A DNA stretch of 27,786 nt, taken from positions 542,040 to 569,825 of the forward strand of contig BJOX01000370.1 of assembly GCA_009731375.1 (NCBI GenBank). The letters are read 5' to 3'. The position numbers and the translations under genes were made by a program. The number at the start of each line of letters is the position of its first letter. Positions within the stretch are counted from its first letter, which is position 1. Below are positions 9,749 to 18,857 of the stretch, one piece after another. The notes beneath the pieces are model-generated. The model saw nothing but the letters and a program-made list of their open reading frames with translations. It was not told the DNA's origin and ran no database searches. Origin of the DNA: Paulinella micropora. Lineage: Eukaryota; Cercozoa; Imbricatea; Euglyphida.

Positions 9749-10541
9749 AGGTATCTTCTTCTTCTTCTTCTTCTTCTTCTTCTTCTTCTTTTCTTCTTCT
9801 TCTTCTTCTTCTTCTTCTTCTTCTTCTTCTTCTTCTTCTTCTTCTTCTTCTTCTTCTTCTTCTTCTTTCTTCCTCTTCTTCTTTCTTCCTCTTCTTCTTC
9901 TTCTTCTTCTTCGAATCCTTTCTTCTTTCTTCCTCTTCTTCTTCTTCTTTCTTCCTCTTCTTCTTCTTCTTCTTCTTTTTCTTTTTCTTCTTTTCTTCTT
10001 CTTTCCTTCTTCTTCTTCTTTTTCTTCTTTTTCTTCTTTTTCTTCTTTTTCTTCTTTTCTTCTTTTTCTTCTTCTTCTTCTTTTTCTTCTTCTTCTTCTT
10101 CTTCTTCTTCTTCTTCTTCCTTCCTTCCTCTTCTTCTTGCTTCTTTCTTCTTTCTTCTTCTTCTTCTTTCTTCTTTCTTCTTCTGCTTCTTTCTTCTTTC
10201 TTCTTCTTTCTTCTTTCTTCTTTTTTCTTCTTCTTCTTCTTCTTCTTCTTCTTCTTTTTCTTCTTCTTCTTTTTCTTCTTCTTCTTCTTCTTCTTCTTCT
10301 TCTTCTTCTTCTTCCTTTTTTTTTTCTTCTTCTTCTTCTTCTTCTTCTTCTTCTTCTTCTTCTTCGTCCTTCCTCTTCTTCTGCTTCTTTCTTCTTTCTT
10401 CTTCTGCTTCTTTCTTCTTTCTTCTTCTTCTTCTTTCTTCTTTCTTCTTTCTTCTTTCTTCTTTCTTCTTCTTTCTTCTTCTTTCTTCTTCTTCTTCTTC
10501 TTCTTCTTCTTCTTCTTCTTCTTCTTCGTCTTCTTCTTCTT
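9749..10541. repeat. about 800-bp (CTT)n polypyrimidine tract
   Basis: The plus strand is almost pure C/T: CTT triplets with runs of CTTT, CTTTCTT and a T-run near 10316-10325. The complement is pure purine. Long frames through it (poly-Ser/Phe/Leu, or poly-Lys/Glu/Arg) are artefacts of the repeat. Confidence 0.97.
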
Positions 10542-10607
10542 AGAAGAAGCACACAATCATTCTCTGTCTCTCTCTCTGCTGCACCGGTTGTTGGAAGGTT
10601 TTGCACA

Positions 10608-10965
10608 CATTTCAATATTACTATTGATTTTTGGCAATATTAACATTGTTTTTTGGCAATATTAATATTGCATCAATTTCAATATTAATATTGCCTTTTT
10701 GCAATATTAATCTTGCACGATTTCAATATTAATATTGTTTTTTTGCAATATTAATATTGCATACTTTCAACATTAACATTGCTTTTTTGCAATATTAATA
10801 TTGCATACATTTCAATATTAATATTGCTTTTTTGCCCAAATGTTAATATTAATATTGCTGTTTCGAAATACAAATATTGACAATATTTCAATACTTGCAT
10901 TGCCATTTTGAAACATAAATATTGACATTCTTTTTGTATATTGCTTTTGGTATATTGATCCAGTA
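10608..10965. repeat. palindromic CAATATTAATATTG repeat array
   Basis: Same family as 7215-7640, with spacers CATCAATTT, CATACTTT and CTTTTTTG. It ends about 25 bp before an AG splice acceptor at 10989-10990, so it is probably intronic here too. Confidence 0.88.
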
Positions 10966-10990
10966 ATGATATCATGTGTTATTTTGGTAG

Positions 10991-11558
10991 GTGGAAATTG
11001 CACATGGTATACCCAAGACGGAACATACGTACTGGCTGCATCAGTTTGCCTGCAAAGTAATCAAACAGATGGCTGACTGGGGCCCACTGCCTGACGTGGC
11101 TGCTTTTGATTTAGAGCGTGAAGGAGGAGAAAGTAAAAAACAAGTGCACACCTCCAACGAGCCAGAGAGAAGACTTTCATAAAGCGTTGGCAGCAAAAGG
11201 CAGTAACGTCCTTTTCGGCTCTGGGAGAAGCTAGCAATGATATCAAAGAAAAGAGAGTCTTTGCTGACCTGGAGATCGCCCGATCCTACGGAGGGAGAGA
11301 TGTAAACTTTGCACAGACTGGATACGAAATTATTTAGCCCAGGAAGAAAAGATTTCTGAAACCTAAGGAAAGCGCGGAGGCGGTACGATTTGTCGCATCC
11401 TGCTGGGAAAAATTCCGCAATGGCAGCATCTGTCTGCGCAGCCGCATTTTGAGAAGGAAGAGATGCTGCTGTGCAGGAAAGTCTGCATCAAAGGAGTGCA
11501 GATGTCTTGTACCACAAATGCACGAGGACAACTGTTTGCAGGTGGAAACAGCTCATTG
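10991..11558 (+). pseudogene. degraded coding fragment, frames broken
   Basis: After TTTTGGTAG a frame encodes a globular-looking stretch (YWLHQFACKVIKQMADWG, then LPDVAAFDLEREGG) and stops at 11182. Coding-like sequence continues in other frames: a segment with SNDIKEKRVFADLEIARSYG up to a TAG near 11336, then KESAEAVRFVASCWEKF, then EEMLLCRKVCIKGVQMSC reaching CTGTTTGCAG|GTGG at about 11558. At least two shifts or stops separate these pieces, so I read a decayed gene; unseen short introns are the alternative. The last piece ends in phase 1 and could splice to 11898. Family not recognised. Confidence 0.4.
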
Positions 11559-11584
11559 CTGATAATTTTTGTTGCCCGCTTTTC

Positions 11585-11890
11585 TCCATATTTATGTTGC
11601 ATATGTTGCTTTTTACTAAACTCCAATATTTATGTTGCTTTTGTACAATATAATATTGATTGAATTTAAATATTTATATTGATTCACTGCAATGTAAATA
11701 TTGAAGATGTTGCAATATTAATATTGCTTGTTTGCGATATAAATATTGACTAAACGTCAATACTTATATTGCTTTTTTGAAATATAAATATTCACTTAAT
11801 CTCAATATTTATATTGCTAAAAAAGCAATATAAATATTGCACAGATTTCAGTATTTATATTGCTTTTCTGTAATATAAATATTGACTAAA
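11585..11890. repeat. CAATAT/ATATTG repeat array in an intron
   Basis: Degenerate palindromes such as CAATATTTATATTGCT and GCAATATAAATATTGC lie between the donor near 11559 and the acceptor CTGTTTGCAG at 11897. Confidence 0.8.
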
Positions 11891-11897
11891 CTGTTTG

Positions 11898-12751
11898 CAG
11901 CTGGCAGCAGCTTCCTGACTCTTGATGGGAAAAGTTTGAAGAGCATTTTCGAAGATGCTACTCACAATTTCTTGTTTGTCGGCAATGAGCGACCGTATGC
12001 CGCGTGCGTGGAATACTACGTTCGTTTATCATTTGATTCAGCGCTGTCTCAGAGTTCTGTTGACTTGGCAAGAGTACAACTTGTTCAGACAATCCCATAC
12101 GAAAACGAGCGTTTGATATCTATCTGTGACTCAAGTTTGCAAAAACCAACTTTGACATTCCTGCCGCTGTGCTACTTGAAAGAGCCGTGCATGGTGGCAC
12201 CAGTTCCGTTGCAAGCGCGGCGATGGTTTTTCATACAGGTGGATCAGACCCAGTACTTACCACACAGCCTGCAGCAACAGCTGCAACAACAACAACAACA
12301 TCAGCAACATCAACAACGACAACCGCAACAACCACAGCAGCAACAACGACAACCGCAGCAACCACAGCAGCAACAAGGACAACAACAACAACACCAACAA
12401 CAGCAGCAGTTGCAGGTTGTAGATTTAGAGGAAACAGACAAAGAGGAAGAACAACAACATCAGCAACATCAACAAGGACAACCGCAACAACCACAGCAGC
12501 ATGCGCAATTGGAAGTTGTAGATTTAGACGACACAGACGAAGAGGAAGAAAAAAAAGAACAAGTAAGAGGAGGACCCGCACGAGGTGAAGAAGAAGAAGA
12601 AGAAGAAGAAGAAGAAGAAGAAGAAGAAGAAGAAGAAGAAGAAGAAGAAGAACAAGAACAAGAACAAGAACAAGAAGAAGAAGAAGAACAAGAACAAGAA
12701 CAAGAAGAAAAACAAGGTACTGGGTCTACCTCCGCCGGGCGAAGAGAGTGA
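11898..12751 (+). CDS. globular domain followed by poly-Gln and poly-Glu tracts
   Basis: The reading frame is open from 11882; I start the exon after CTGTTTGCAG because phase 1 then joins the preceding fragment. About 115 residues look folded (for example SLKSIFEDATHNFLFVGNE, YYVRLSFDS, LARVQLVQTIPYENERLISI), weakly reminiscent of the C-terminal domains of some large eukaryotic transposases; this is inference only. Then come a Gln/His/Pro/Arg-rich region from CAA/CAG repeats, acidic VVDLEETDKEEE-type motifs occurring twice, and a Glu/Gln run from (GAA)n. The frame ends at a TGA at 12749-12751; a GT at 12717 could instead be a donor. The repeats suggest a disordered, length-variable tail. Confidence 0.55.
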
Positions 12752-12959
12752 TTGGGGAAGTACCGGTGGACTCTTTCTTCTGTTCGCCATTTCTATATTC
12801 TTCTCCGCGCTCATCTCCGAGCCCACCCCCACGCACCCACCCCCACGCACGTATCCAAGTTTGTCTTTGCGCCCGTCCGTCTTCGCTACGTATCTCGAAT
12901 GGATCCGGGGGCTAGTGGGGGCAATCAGATTAATTGTACTTTCGCTTGCGTAATGTTTA

Positions 12960-14280
12960 ACTTATATATACATATATTCTATAACTAAGCCAACTGAGTT
13001 GGAGGCTTGTGATGGCAGTCGGAGGATCGTTTATAGTCTCGCAACACCTTCGGGTGATTTATCGTTTCGAAAGACCTCGGCAACTGTCTCCTAGCTGTAC
13101 CAGAACATAGTTGGATAATTTTTCTTCATATACCCCTTACGGGAAGCGCTGTTATTTTTTTTATATATAGTGCTCATATATACGTTAATATATGATGAAT
13201 TGACATAGTTGCATAACTTTCATATTTATATGTTATCGCATCTATCCTGGATCATATTAACATATACTAATGATAGAATGGTTCATGTGAATGGTTTACA
13301 TAATGTTATCATCCGTTACCTAGGGATATGTGTTAAGCGATAAAGGTTGGGTAGGGCACTAATCTTCTTCTCCTCAGGTAGGCCCAATCAGATTGCGGGG
13401 TCGCTGCCTTGTATGTAGTCTAACCGATACATACTTGCCGCGGTCTGAGCGGGTAGCCAAGCCTGATTGCACGTCTCGGATAGTGTGAGGGTAACAGTAG
13501 TTACGTTATGTTTTGCGTTTGTGCTTTCATATGTTTCACAAATAGTAATAGTGGTAGTAACATATATTAGGACCTGCAGTAACTTTCATAATTTACTTTG
13601 TTCCAGGGGGAGTGTTGGAGCTAATAATTAATATTAATAATAGTTAGTTACCCGGCCGGCCGTATCGGAGTAACGGTGTCATTAGAGTCATACTTAGATC
13701 CGGCCAGTCATGTTACTTTGCTTTTCGCGCCTTTTCTGTTTTCTATTAAAGTTCTGTTACTGCAAACTGCGTTTGGTGAGAGTTCCAGATTAATATATTT
13801 AATACAATTAATATATTACCGTCGACATTCAAGTCAAGCAACACACAATTTTTTGAATTTTGGATGAAATTCCAATAATGTGCTATAAATCTTAATTTGG
13901 ACTGAAATTCTATGTTGAAACAAAAAAATCTTTTACACATATATTAATTGAACCATGAATAATTAAAATTTAGTTTTTGATTAAATATTAATTTTTCTGA
14001 TTTTTGAGCACAGGAGTTTATTATTTAATATACTTAATATTAATTAATATTTTAAAAATATTAACATTCATAAATTGATTGCGGCGCCGATGATATGATG
14101 ACTATAATTGTGGATACCAAGACTTAAAATGATGCAAAAACTTATATTTAATGAGTTATGCTATTCTTGAACGATTCCCATATTGCAAGTAGGTTAGTCT
14201 TATGCTCCTTATGCTGTGACTTGAAACATGTCAATAGTAAAAACTACATGTGCTGAGTCACCTGCAATGTATTGATATCA
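12960..14280. other. AT-rich DNA without genes
   Basis: No frame looks coding on either strand. The stretch holds a possible LTR (13613-13843), a CACC-TTCG-GGTG hairpin near 13045, and AT-rich DNA from 13850 on. It ends at the 3' end of the zinc-finger gene, which reads toward it. Confidence 0.6.
13613..13843 (+). mobile_element. candidate copia-type 3' LTR
   Basis: A purine run AGGGGGAG is followed directly by TGTTGGAG, the arrangement of a polypurine tract and the start of Ty1/copia LTRs. The proposed end, GCAACA at 13838-13843, gives a short TGTTG...CAACA inverted end pair 231 bp apart. No pol gene is recognisable upstream and no second LTR is in the window, so this would be the decayed 3' end of an element. 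A target-site duplication cannot be tested without the 5' LTR. Confidence 0.35.
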
Positions 14281-14292
14281 TCGCGTGTACCT

Positions 14293-14780
14293 TTACGCCC
14301 AAAGATTCAAGCCTTTCATATCGTTCTCGATCTGCTCCTGGTCATCAGGACGAATATGCAATCCTTCCAAATGTGGCAACAAAGTGAATGAATCAGTGAT
14401 GATTTCGTCTCCATCTACTTCCACTGTAAAAGCTGTATATCCTGCTGGACGTTGCTCGCAGATTTTTTCATCGTTGCCGGAACGACTCAGCCATGATTTC
14501 GAATACAAAGCTGTTAGACTGATCCTAGCACCTGTAGGAGCAGTTGCGCCATCTTGGTCACGTTGCGGCTGCATTCCGTACACATGCAGTACAATCTTAC
14601 TTCCTGCAGCAAGTAGGGTTTTGTTGTTATTTGATACCTTGGAAAGCTTGACGCCCATGACTTCTCCTAAATAGAAAGCTCCGGGCCAACCGTACGCTTT
14701 CATGTTAAGCGCAGCCATCTGACTCAAAGACGGTAGGTCTTGCTCAGTAAGTAGCTTGTTGACCGCATCCAATCCTCCAT
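14293..14780 (-). CDS. last exon of the zinc-finger gene
   Basis: The exon begins after TTCTTTCCAG and continues the preceding exon in phase 1 across a 300-nt CT-rich intron. It encodes about 162 compositionally normal residues (GGLDAVNKLLTEQDLPSLSQ at the start, a beta-rich middle with SKIVLHVYGM, an acidic end) and stops at a TAA at 14293-14295. I do not recognise the domain. Together with the two upstream zinc fingers it forms a modular protein, perhaps a ubiquitin- or RNA-binding adaptor; that is inferred from the zinc-finger class only. Confidence 0.65.
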
Positions 14781-14833
14781 CTGGAAAGAAAGAAAGTAGA
14801 AAAAAAAAGGGAGAGAGAGAGAGAGAGAAAGAG

Positions 14834-14906
<73 letters not shown>

Positions 14907-14964
14907 AATGGAGCTCGGAACAGGAAGCGAGAGCGTGAAAGTGTATGAAAAAAGAAGAAAAAAA

Positions 14965-15034
<70 letters not shown>

Positions 15035-15080
15035 TGAGAGAGAGACACACACACACATAGACAGAGAGAGAGAGAGAGAC
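14781..15080 (-). repeat. 300-nt CT/GT-repeat intron, stop-free and in frame
   Basis: On the coding strand it runs GTCTCTCTC ... TTTCCAG and contains (CT)n, (GT)n/(CA)n and a short unique insert. It is exactly 100 codons with no stop, so an unspliced transcript would still be translated through, inserting Ser/Leu repeats. Confidence 0.7.
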
Positions 15081-15975
15081 CTTGGACATCTTGAATGCGG
15101 ACGTACTTTGCGTACAGCTCCTTCTCTTCAGTGGAGAGCTTGCCTTGCACAGAAAGGTTGTAAAGTTCTGATATCTTAGGAGATTTCTCATCAACTTCAA
15201 CCGATGAGTCTGGTAACGATGGATGGTCACGCGATGCTGATGGTAATGGCTGAGCTAAAGCCATGGCAGGTAACTGAGGTTCAGGTGATGCAGGCGATGG
15301 ACTCCGAGACTCAGCTGCGTCAGCGTCACTGGGTGTGCTAGGCAGCAATGTAGGATTACCTTGATCTGAGCGATCAGCTTGACGAATATCACCACACATA
15401 TCGCAGACCAAATACTCATACTGATTTTCTGCATAGGTGCAGACGTTGCACGTCCACTTTCCCTCGCTGCTAGCGTGCGCACCACACATATCGCAGACCA
15501 GATCATACGCAGACGAATTTTTTGCATATGTGCAGACGTTGCACGTCCACTTTTGCTCGCTGCTAGCTTCTGTTGCTGGGGATGTGCTGTCAATTTTCTT
15601 CTGTGACGCAGGCTTCAACTTGACCTGATGGTTTCCCTTGCTGGGATATGATCTAGACTTATCTGTTTCGATTTCTTTTTTTCCAGTCGATAGTTCCGAT
15701 GCACGCATGTTCTTGGATCCCGAAGCGAGACGTTGCTTCTTCTTAACTTCGAATTCAGAAGGATCGATGTCCGATTCAGTATCTTCATCCATAGAAAGAT
15801 CGATCAGGCTCGCTGAAGTAGACCTCGCAGGGCGTAGCTGAGACATAGAATTTTTCTGGAGCGGCTCCAAAACCCTTGAGATACCGGGATGAGTAATGTG
15901 CTTCAGACTGCGCTTGGTAGCTTTTTCCTTGTCGCTTCTCTCCTGTATGTAGTCGACGACTTCCAAAAACTGCAC
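15081..15975 (-). CDS. exon with two RanBP2-type (NZF) zinc fingers
   Basis: Numbering from the GTG at 15975, two zinc fingers lie at W143-C164 (C145, C148, C161, C164) and W174-C194 (C176, C179, C191, C194). Both show WTCNVCTYA ... VCDMCG and are near-duplicates about 31 residues apart, a tandem duplication. This Cys4 ribbon binds ubiquitin or single-stranded RNA in known proteins. Around it are Ser/Asp-rich and Pro/Ser-rich linkers, probably disordered, and an N-terminal helical stretch (FLEVVDYIQERSDKEKATKR). The exon ends CAAG|GTCTCT in phase 1. Upstream, a TGA at 15976-15978 interrupts the same frame. No ATG lies at the head of this exon, so it must be joined to an upstream exon, read through the TGA, or start at an internal Met. 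Confidence 0.7.
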
Positions 15976-16041
15976 TCAATCTCCCTCAGGCTTGGTTTGA
16001 GGTCTCGCAGATGTACCAAATCGTTCCAAAATATCTTCGTT
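15976..16041 (-). CDS. short exon ending in an in-frame TGA
   Basis: The exon begins after GGTGATGCAG in phase 0, matching the exon ending at 16245, and encodes 21 residues (NEDILERFGTSARPQTKPEG plus D) before TGA. The zinc-finger frame continues immediately in the same frame after this TGA. An internal GT (16016-16015) and AG (15976-15975) would remove 42 nt, including the stop, and keep frame. So either the upstream gene ends here, or this exon links to the zinc fingers by a tiny intron. Confidence 0.4.
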   Translation of the reverse strand, partial: NEDILERFGTSARPQTKPEGD

Positions 16042-16244
16042 CTGCATCACCAATACAAACACACATCAAATAATATGTTACAATGCCTGTATATATATGT
16101 GTATATAAATGTATGTGTATTACATTGTACATGTATGTTATATTTCTGTATGTTTGTATGTATACACTTATGTATGTGAATATGCAAATAATATATCGTA
16201 CTAGCTGTTAGAAAAAGATATTATGAACTGAGAATCGTATGTAC

Positions 16245-16422
16245 CTCCTTCACAGATGCCATCAGAGACTTAGCTTGTCGTTGCTCTCTTTTCAGGGCAA
16301 AAGCTTCTTCACAAAGTCTTCTTCCTTCGTCTGCTTCCAGTTTCGTTCCCATGATAGCATTTCCCCAGTCCTGGGGGTCTCCTTCCAGTTTGAGAGCTTG
16401 TGCAAATCTCTTCACTTTACCT
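16245..16422 (-). CDS. exon of the coiled-coil/zinc-finger gene
   Basis: The exon starts after ATATATAG in phase 2 and ends GTGAAGGAG|GTACAT in phase 0. It encodes 59 residues that look helical and charged, with FAQALKLEGDPQDWGNAI near the start. That stretch faintly resembles the BLOC-1 subunit 1 family (FNQALKEIGDVENWA type), and the preceding exon is Lys/Glu-rich as in that family, but I cannot confirm homology by eye. Phases agree at both ends. Confidence 0.55.
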
Positions 16423-16580
16423 CTATATATGCATACATCAATACTGCATTCGTATAAACATACCAGACATTTATATAAATAATTCATACATATATGTATA
16501 TATACATGCATACATACTTACATAACTAAAGTTTTCAGACATATATGAACTGAGAGCAAGAGTAAGACATACATCAATAC

Positions 16581-17043
16581 CGCATGAGTGAGCCGGTTGG
16601 TTGAATATCATCCAACTCGCGCTGCCTCTTGAGCTCCTCCACCCGTTTGGACTTCAGTTGTGCTGCATTTTCCCTCTTCAGCGCAACAACGATTGCAACG
16701 AGAAGGTTCTTGCAAAACTCTGCCTCCGTGCGCATCTTCTCGAACAGCTCGTTCTTGCGAGTCGCCAGTTTAAACTCCTTCTCGCTCTCGCAATGCACAC
16801 TGACTCCCGCTTCTTGGTCATGCAATGTCGAGCCATCTCCAGCTGGTTCGCCCTTGCCCTTCACTCCTTTCTTGCGCAATTCGGTGAGTTTGTCACAAAC
16901 TGCCACGTAAGTGACTCGCGCTCGAACTATCTTGCTCCAAGCGCAGCGAAGATTTATCTTCAGCCCCACAGAATTTGTTCCAAGGGCAAGCGAATCAACC
17001 TTTTCAGAGTCAGGCTTCGATGCCAAAACCAGCGGATCTTGCG
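16581..17043 (-). CDS. coiled-coil exon
   Basis: The exon is bounded by TTGCATTCAG and ATGCG|GTATTG, phase 1 in and phase 2 out, both agreeing with neighbours. It encodes about 154 residues. The first half is mixed (IVRARVTYVAVCDKLTELRK). The second half is a Lys/Arg/Glu-rich amphipathic helix (KNELFEKMRTEAEFCKNLLV, then LKRENAAQLKSKRVEELKRQ), a probable coiled coil. The frame otherwise ends at a TGA at 16574. Confidence 0.6.
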
Positions 17044-17138
17044 CTGAATGCAACAGAATTGCATTTAGTCCAGAATTATTGAGTTTCTTGTTTCAGTAGT
17101 GTATGCAAAAAGGCATTTGCAACAGACAACTTGAATAC

Positions 17139-17196
17139 CTATGTCCATTTGGGTTTTCTTGAGACCAGTTACGTCTTCAAGCTTGTAGTTCGGCAT
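17139..17196 (-). CDS. short exon, possible start of the coiled-coil gene
   Basis: ATGCCGAAC follows directly after GATTCTACAG, and the 58-nt exon ends GACATAG|GTATTC. Other phases contain stops, so only the ATG frame (MPNYKLEDVTGLKKTQMDI) works, and it joins the next exon as codon G|CG. The ATG may be the initiator, with the sequence upstream as 5' UTR exon, since a strong GTAAGG donor lies at 17277. Confidence 0.5.
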
Positions 17197-17278
17197 CTGT
17201 AGAATCAGATACAGTGTATAGTCAAACTGTAGTTTGCGTGAAGAAATAGGGAGGTAGAAGCTATAATTTGACCTTACT

Positions 17279-17573
17279 CTTGCTAGGTTGGCTGTTTCTT
17301 GGATTGTGAGAGAGAACCAACCCCAAAATTGTCAAAGAAAATTTTTGGTGCGCGGCACGTTCGACAGCTAATTTTAGAATTTCCCTCCTGACCACAAAGC
17401 GACCCTTGTTGACAGCTTGAGGTATTCACTGCTTCCAGCGCAAGATTCAGTTTGTTCATCATGCTAGCTTCTGCGATTAATGCACGTTTACCTACAGCCA
17501 CCCTGGCCCAACGAGATGCGATCCGCTCGTGTAGTTCTGGCAAGAGATTCATTGCAGCTTGGAGTCGGAGAAG
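17279..17573 (-). CDS. possible upstream exon of the coiled-coil gene
   Basis: The frame from 17573 (after CGTGCAG) encodes a helical stretch (MNLLPELHERIASRWARVAV, then RALIAEASMMNKLNLALEA) that looks like protein, then becomes Cys/Ser-rich and stops at 17283. A good GTAAGG donor follows, but the frame needed by the next exon is closed by a TGA, so part of this region may be untranslated or the splice pattern more complex. Confidence 0.35.
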
Positions 17574-17731
17574 CTGCACGGCGACATGTATGCACACTAG
17601 CACTAGCAAGTCGTACTATGTAGAGATGTTATTTAATTGTCTGTACTCCTACGTATACGCTAGATACGTATACGGTCCACTAATACTAGTAATAGGACGC
17701 AGTCGGTGATGTAAGCAAATTAGAACCGATA

Positions 17732-17762
17732 TATATGTATGTATGTATGTATCTAGTGTATA

Positions 17763-17798
<36 letters not shown>

Positions 17799-17985
17799 TC
17801 AGTGAGTACTTCAGTGTATGTATGTATGTATGTATGTATGTATGTATGTATGTATGTATGTATACGTACGTATGTATGTATGTATGTATACGTACGTATG
17901 TATGTATGATCTAGTGTATGTATGTATGTATGTATGTATGTATGTCCAGTATGTATGTATGTATGTATGTTTGTAAGTATCATGT
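17732..17985. repeat. (TATG)n microsatellite
   Basis: Tetranucleotide runs GTAT/TATG are interrupted by TACGTACG and GATCTAGTG insertions; several blocks restart after the same TAGTGTATG motif. Confidence 0.95.
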
Positions 17986-18156
17986 AACAGTTTTCGGTTA
18001 GTTCTGTCCCTTTTTCGGTTAAGTTTTTTCCGCGTGCAATGCGTGCCGTTTTGCACTTCATTTTTCACGGCCTTGAGCGGTCCTCAAAAATTTCTCGACA
18101 TGAAGTTATGTCCACCTCTGACCGAAAAAATCATGTATATGAAGCTTTTCTTGTGC

Positions 18157-18484
18157 TTTGCTTGCCTGCTTGTTTTGCTTGCTTGCTTGCTTAGTACTAG
18201 CAAGCAAGCAAGCAAGCAAGCAAGCAGAGTACTAGCAAGCAAGCAAGCAAGCAAGCAGAGTACTCTTGCTTGCTTGCTTGCTTGCTTTTTTGCTAGTACT
18301 TTTGCTTGCTTGCTTGCTTCGTACTCTTGCTTGCTTGCTTCCTTGCTGCTTGCTTGCTTGCGTTGCTTGCTTGCTAGTACTCTTGCTTGCTTGCTTCCTT
18401 GCTGCTTGCTTGCTTGCGTTGCTTGCTTGCTTGCTTGCTAGTACTCTTGCTTGCTGGCTTGCTTGCTTGCTTCCTTCCTTGCTT
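18157..18484. repeat. (CTTG)n/(CAAG)n inverted tetranucleotide array
   Basis: Blocks of GCTT repeats on one strand alternate with GCAA blocks, switching orientation around AGTACT or TAGTACTAG linkers. The switch near 18194-18199 makes an inverted repeat able to form a hairpin. Confidence 0.93.
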
Positions 18485-18485
18485 G

Positions 18486-18516
<31 letters not shown>

Positions 18517-18543
18517 TCTCTGTCCTCTCTATCTCTCTCTGTC

Positions 18544-18577
<34 letters not shown>

Positions 18578-18613
18578 CTTCTCGCTTTCGCGCTCTCTCT
18601 CTCTCTCTCTCTC
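18485..18613. repeat. (CT)n microsatellite
   Basis: CT dinucleotides with a few GTC and CCT interruptions. Confidence 0.95.
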
Positions 18614-18760
18614 TTCTTCTTCTTCTTCTTCTTCTTCTTCTTCTTCTTCTTCTTCTTCTTCTTCTTCTTCTTCTTCTTCTTCTTCTTCTTCTTCTTCTTC
18701 TTCTTCTTCTTCTTCTTCTTCTTCTTCTTCTTCTTCTTCTTCTTCTTCTTCTTCTTCTTC
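18614..18760. repeat. (CTT)n, about 49 perfect units
   Basis: An uninterrupted trinucleotide run of about 147 bp. Its purity contrasts with the interrupted tract at 9749-10541. Confidence 0.97.
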
Positions 18761-18857
18761 GTTTTTATTGAGAGAACAATTTTACAATTGGACTCAGGGA
18801 AGGTCCACGTGAAAAATATAGAGTAAGTTCTCTCTCTCTCTCTTTCTCTCTCTCTCT

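Noticed and set aside
9665-10615. Long open frames of poly-Ser/Phe/Leu or poly-Lys/Glu/Arg
   Set aside because: They are translations of a CTT/GAA repeat in all frames, with no ordinary protein sequence attached.
16245-17043. BLOC-1 subunit 1 homologue
   Set aside because: Only a short, weak resemblance around FAQALKLEGDPQDW; not enough to name the gene without a profile search.
18266-18826. Leu/Cys/Ala-rich then poly-Phe or poly-Ser frames that look like membrane proteins
   Set aside because: They are translations of CTTG, CT and CTT microsatellites.
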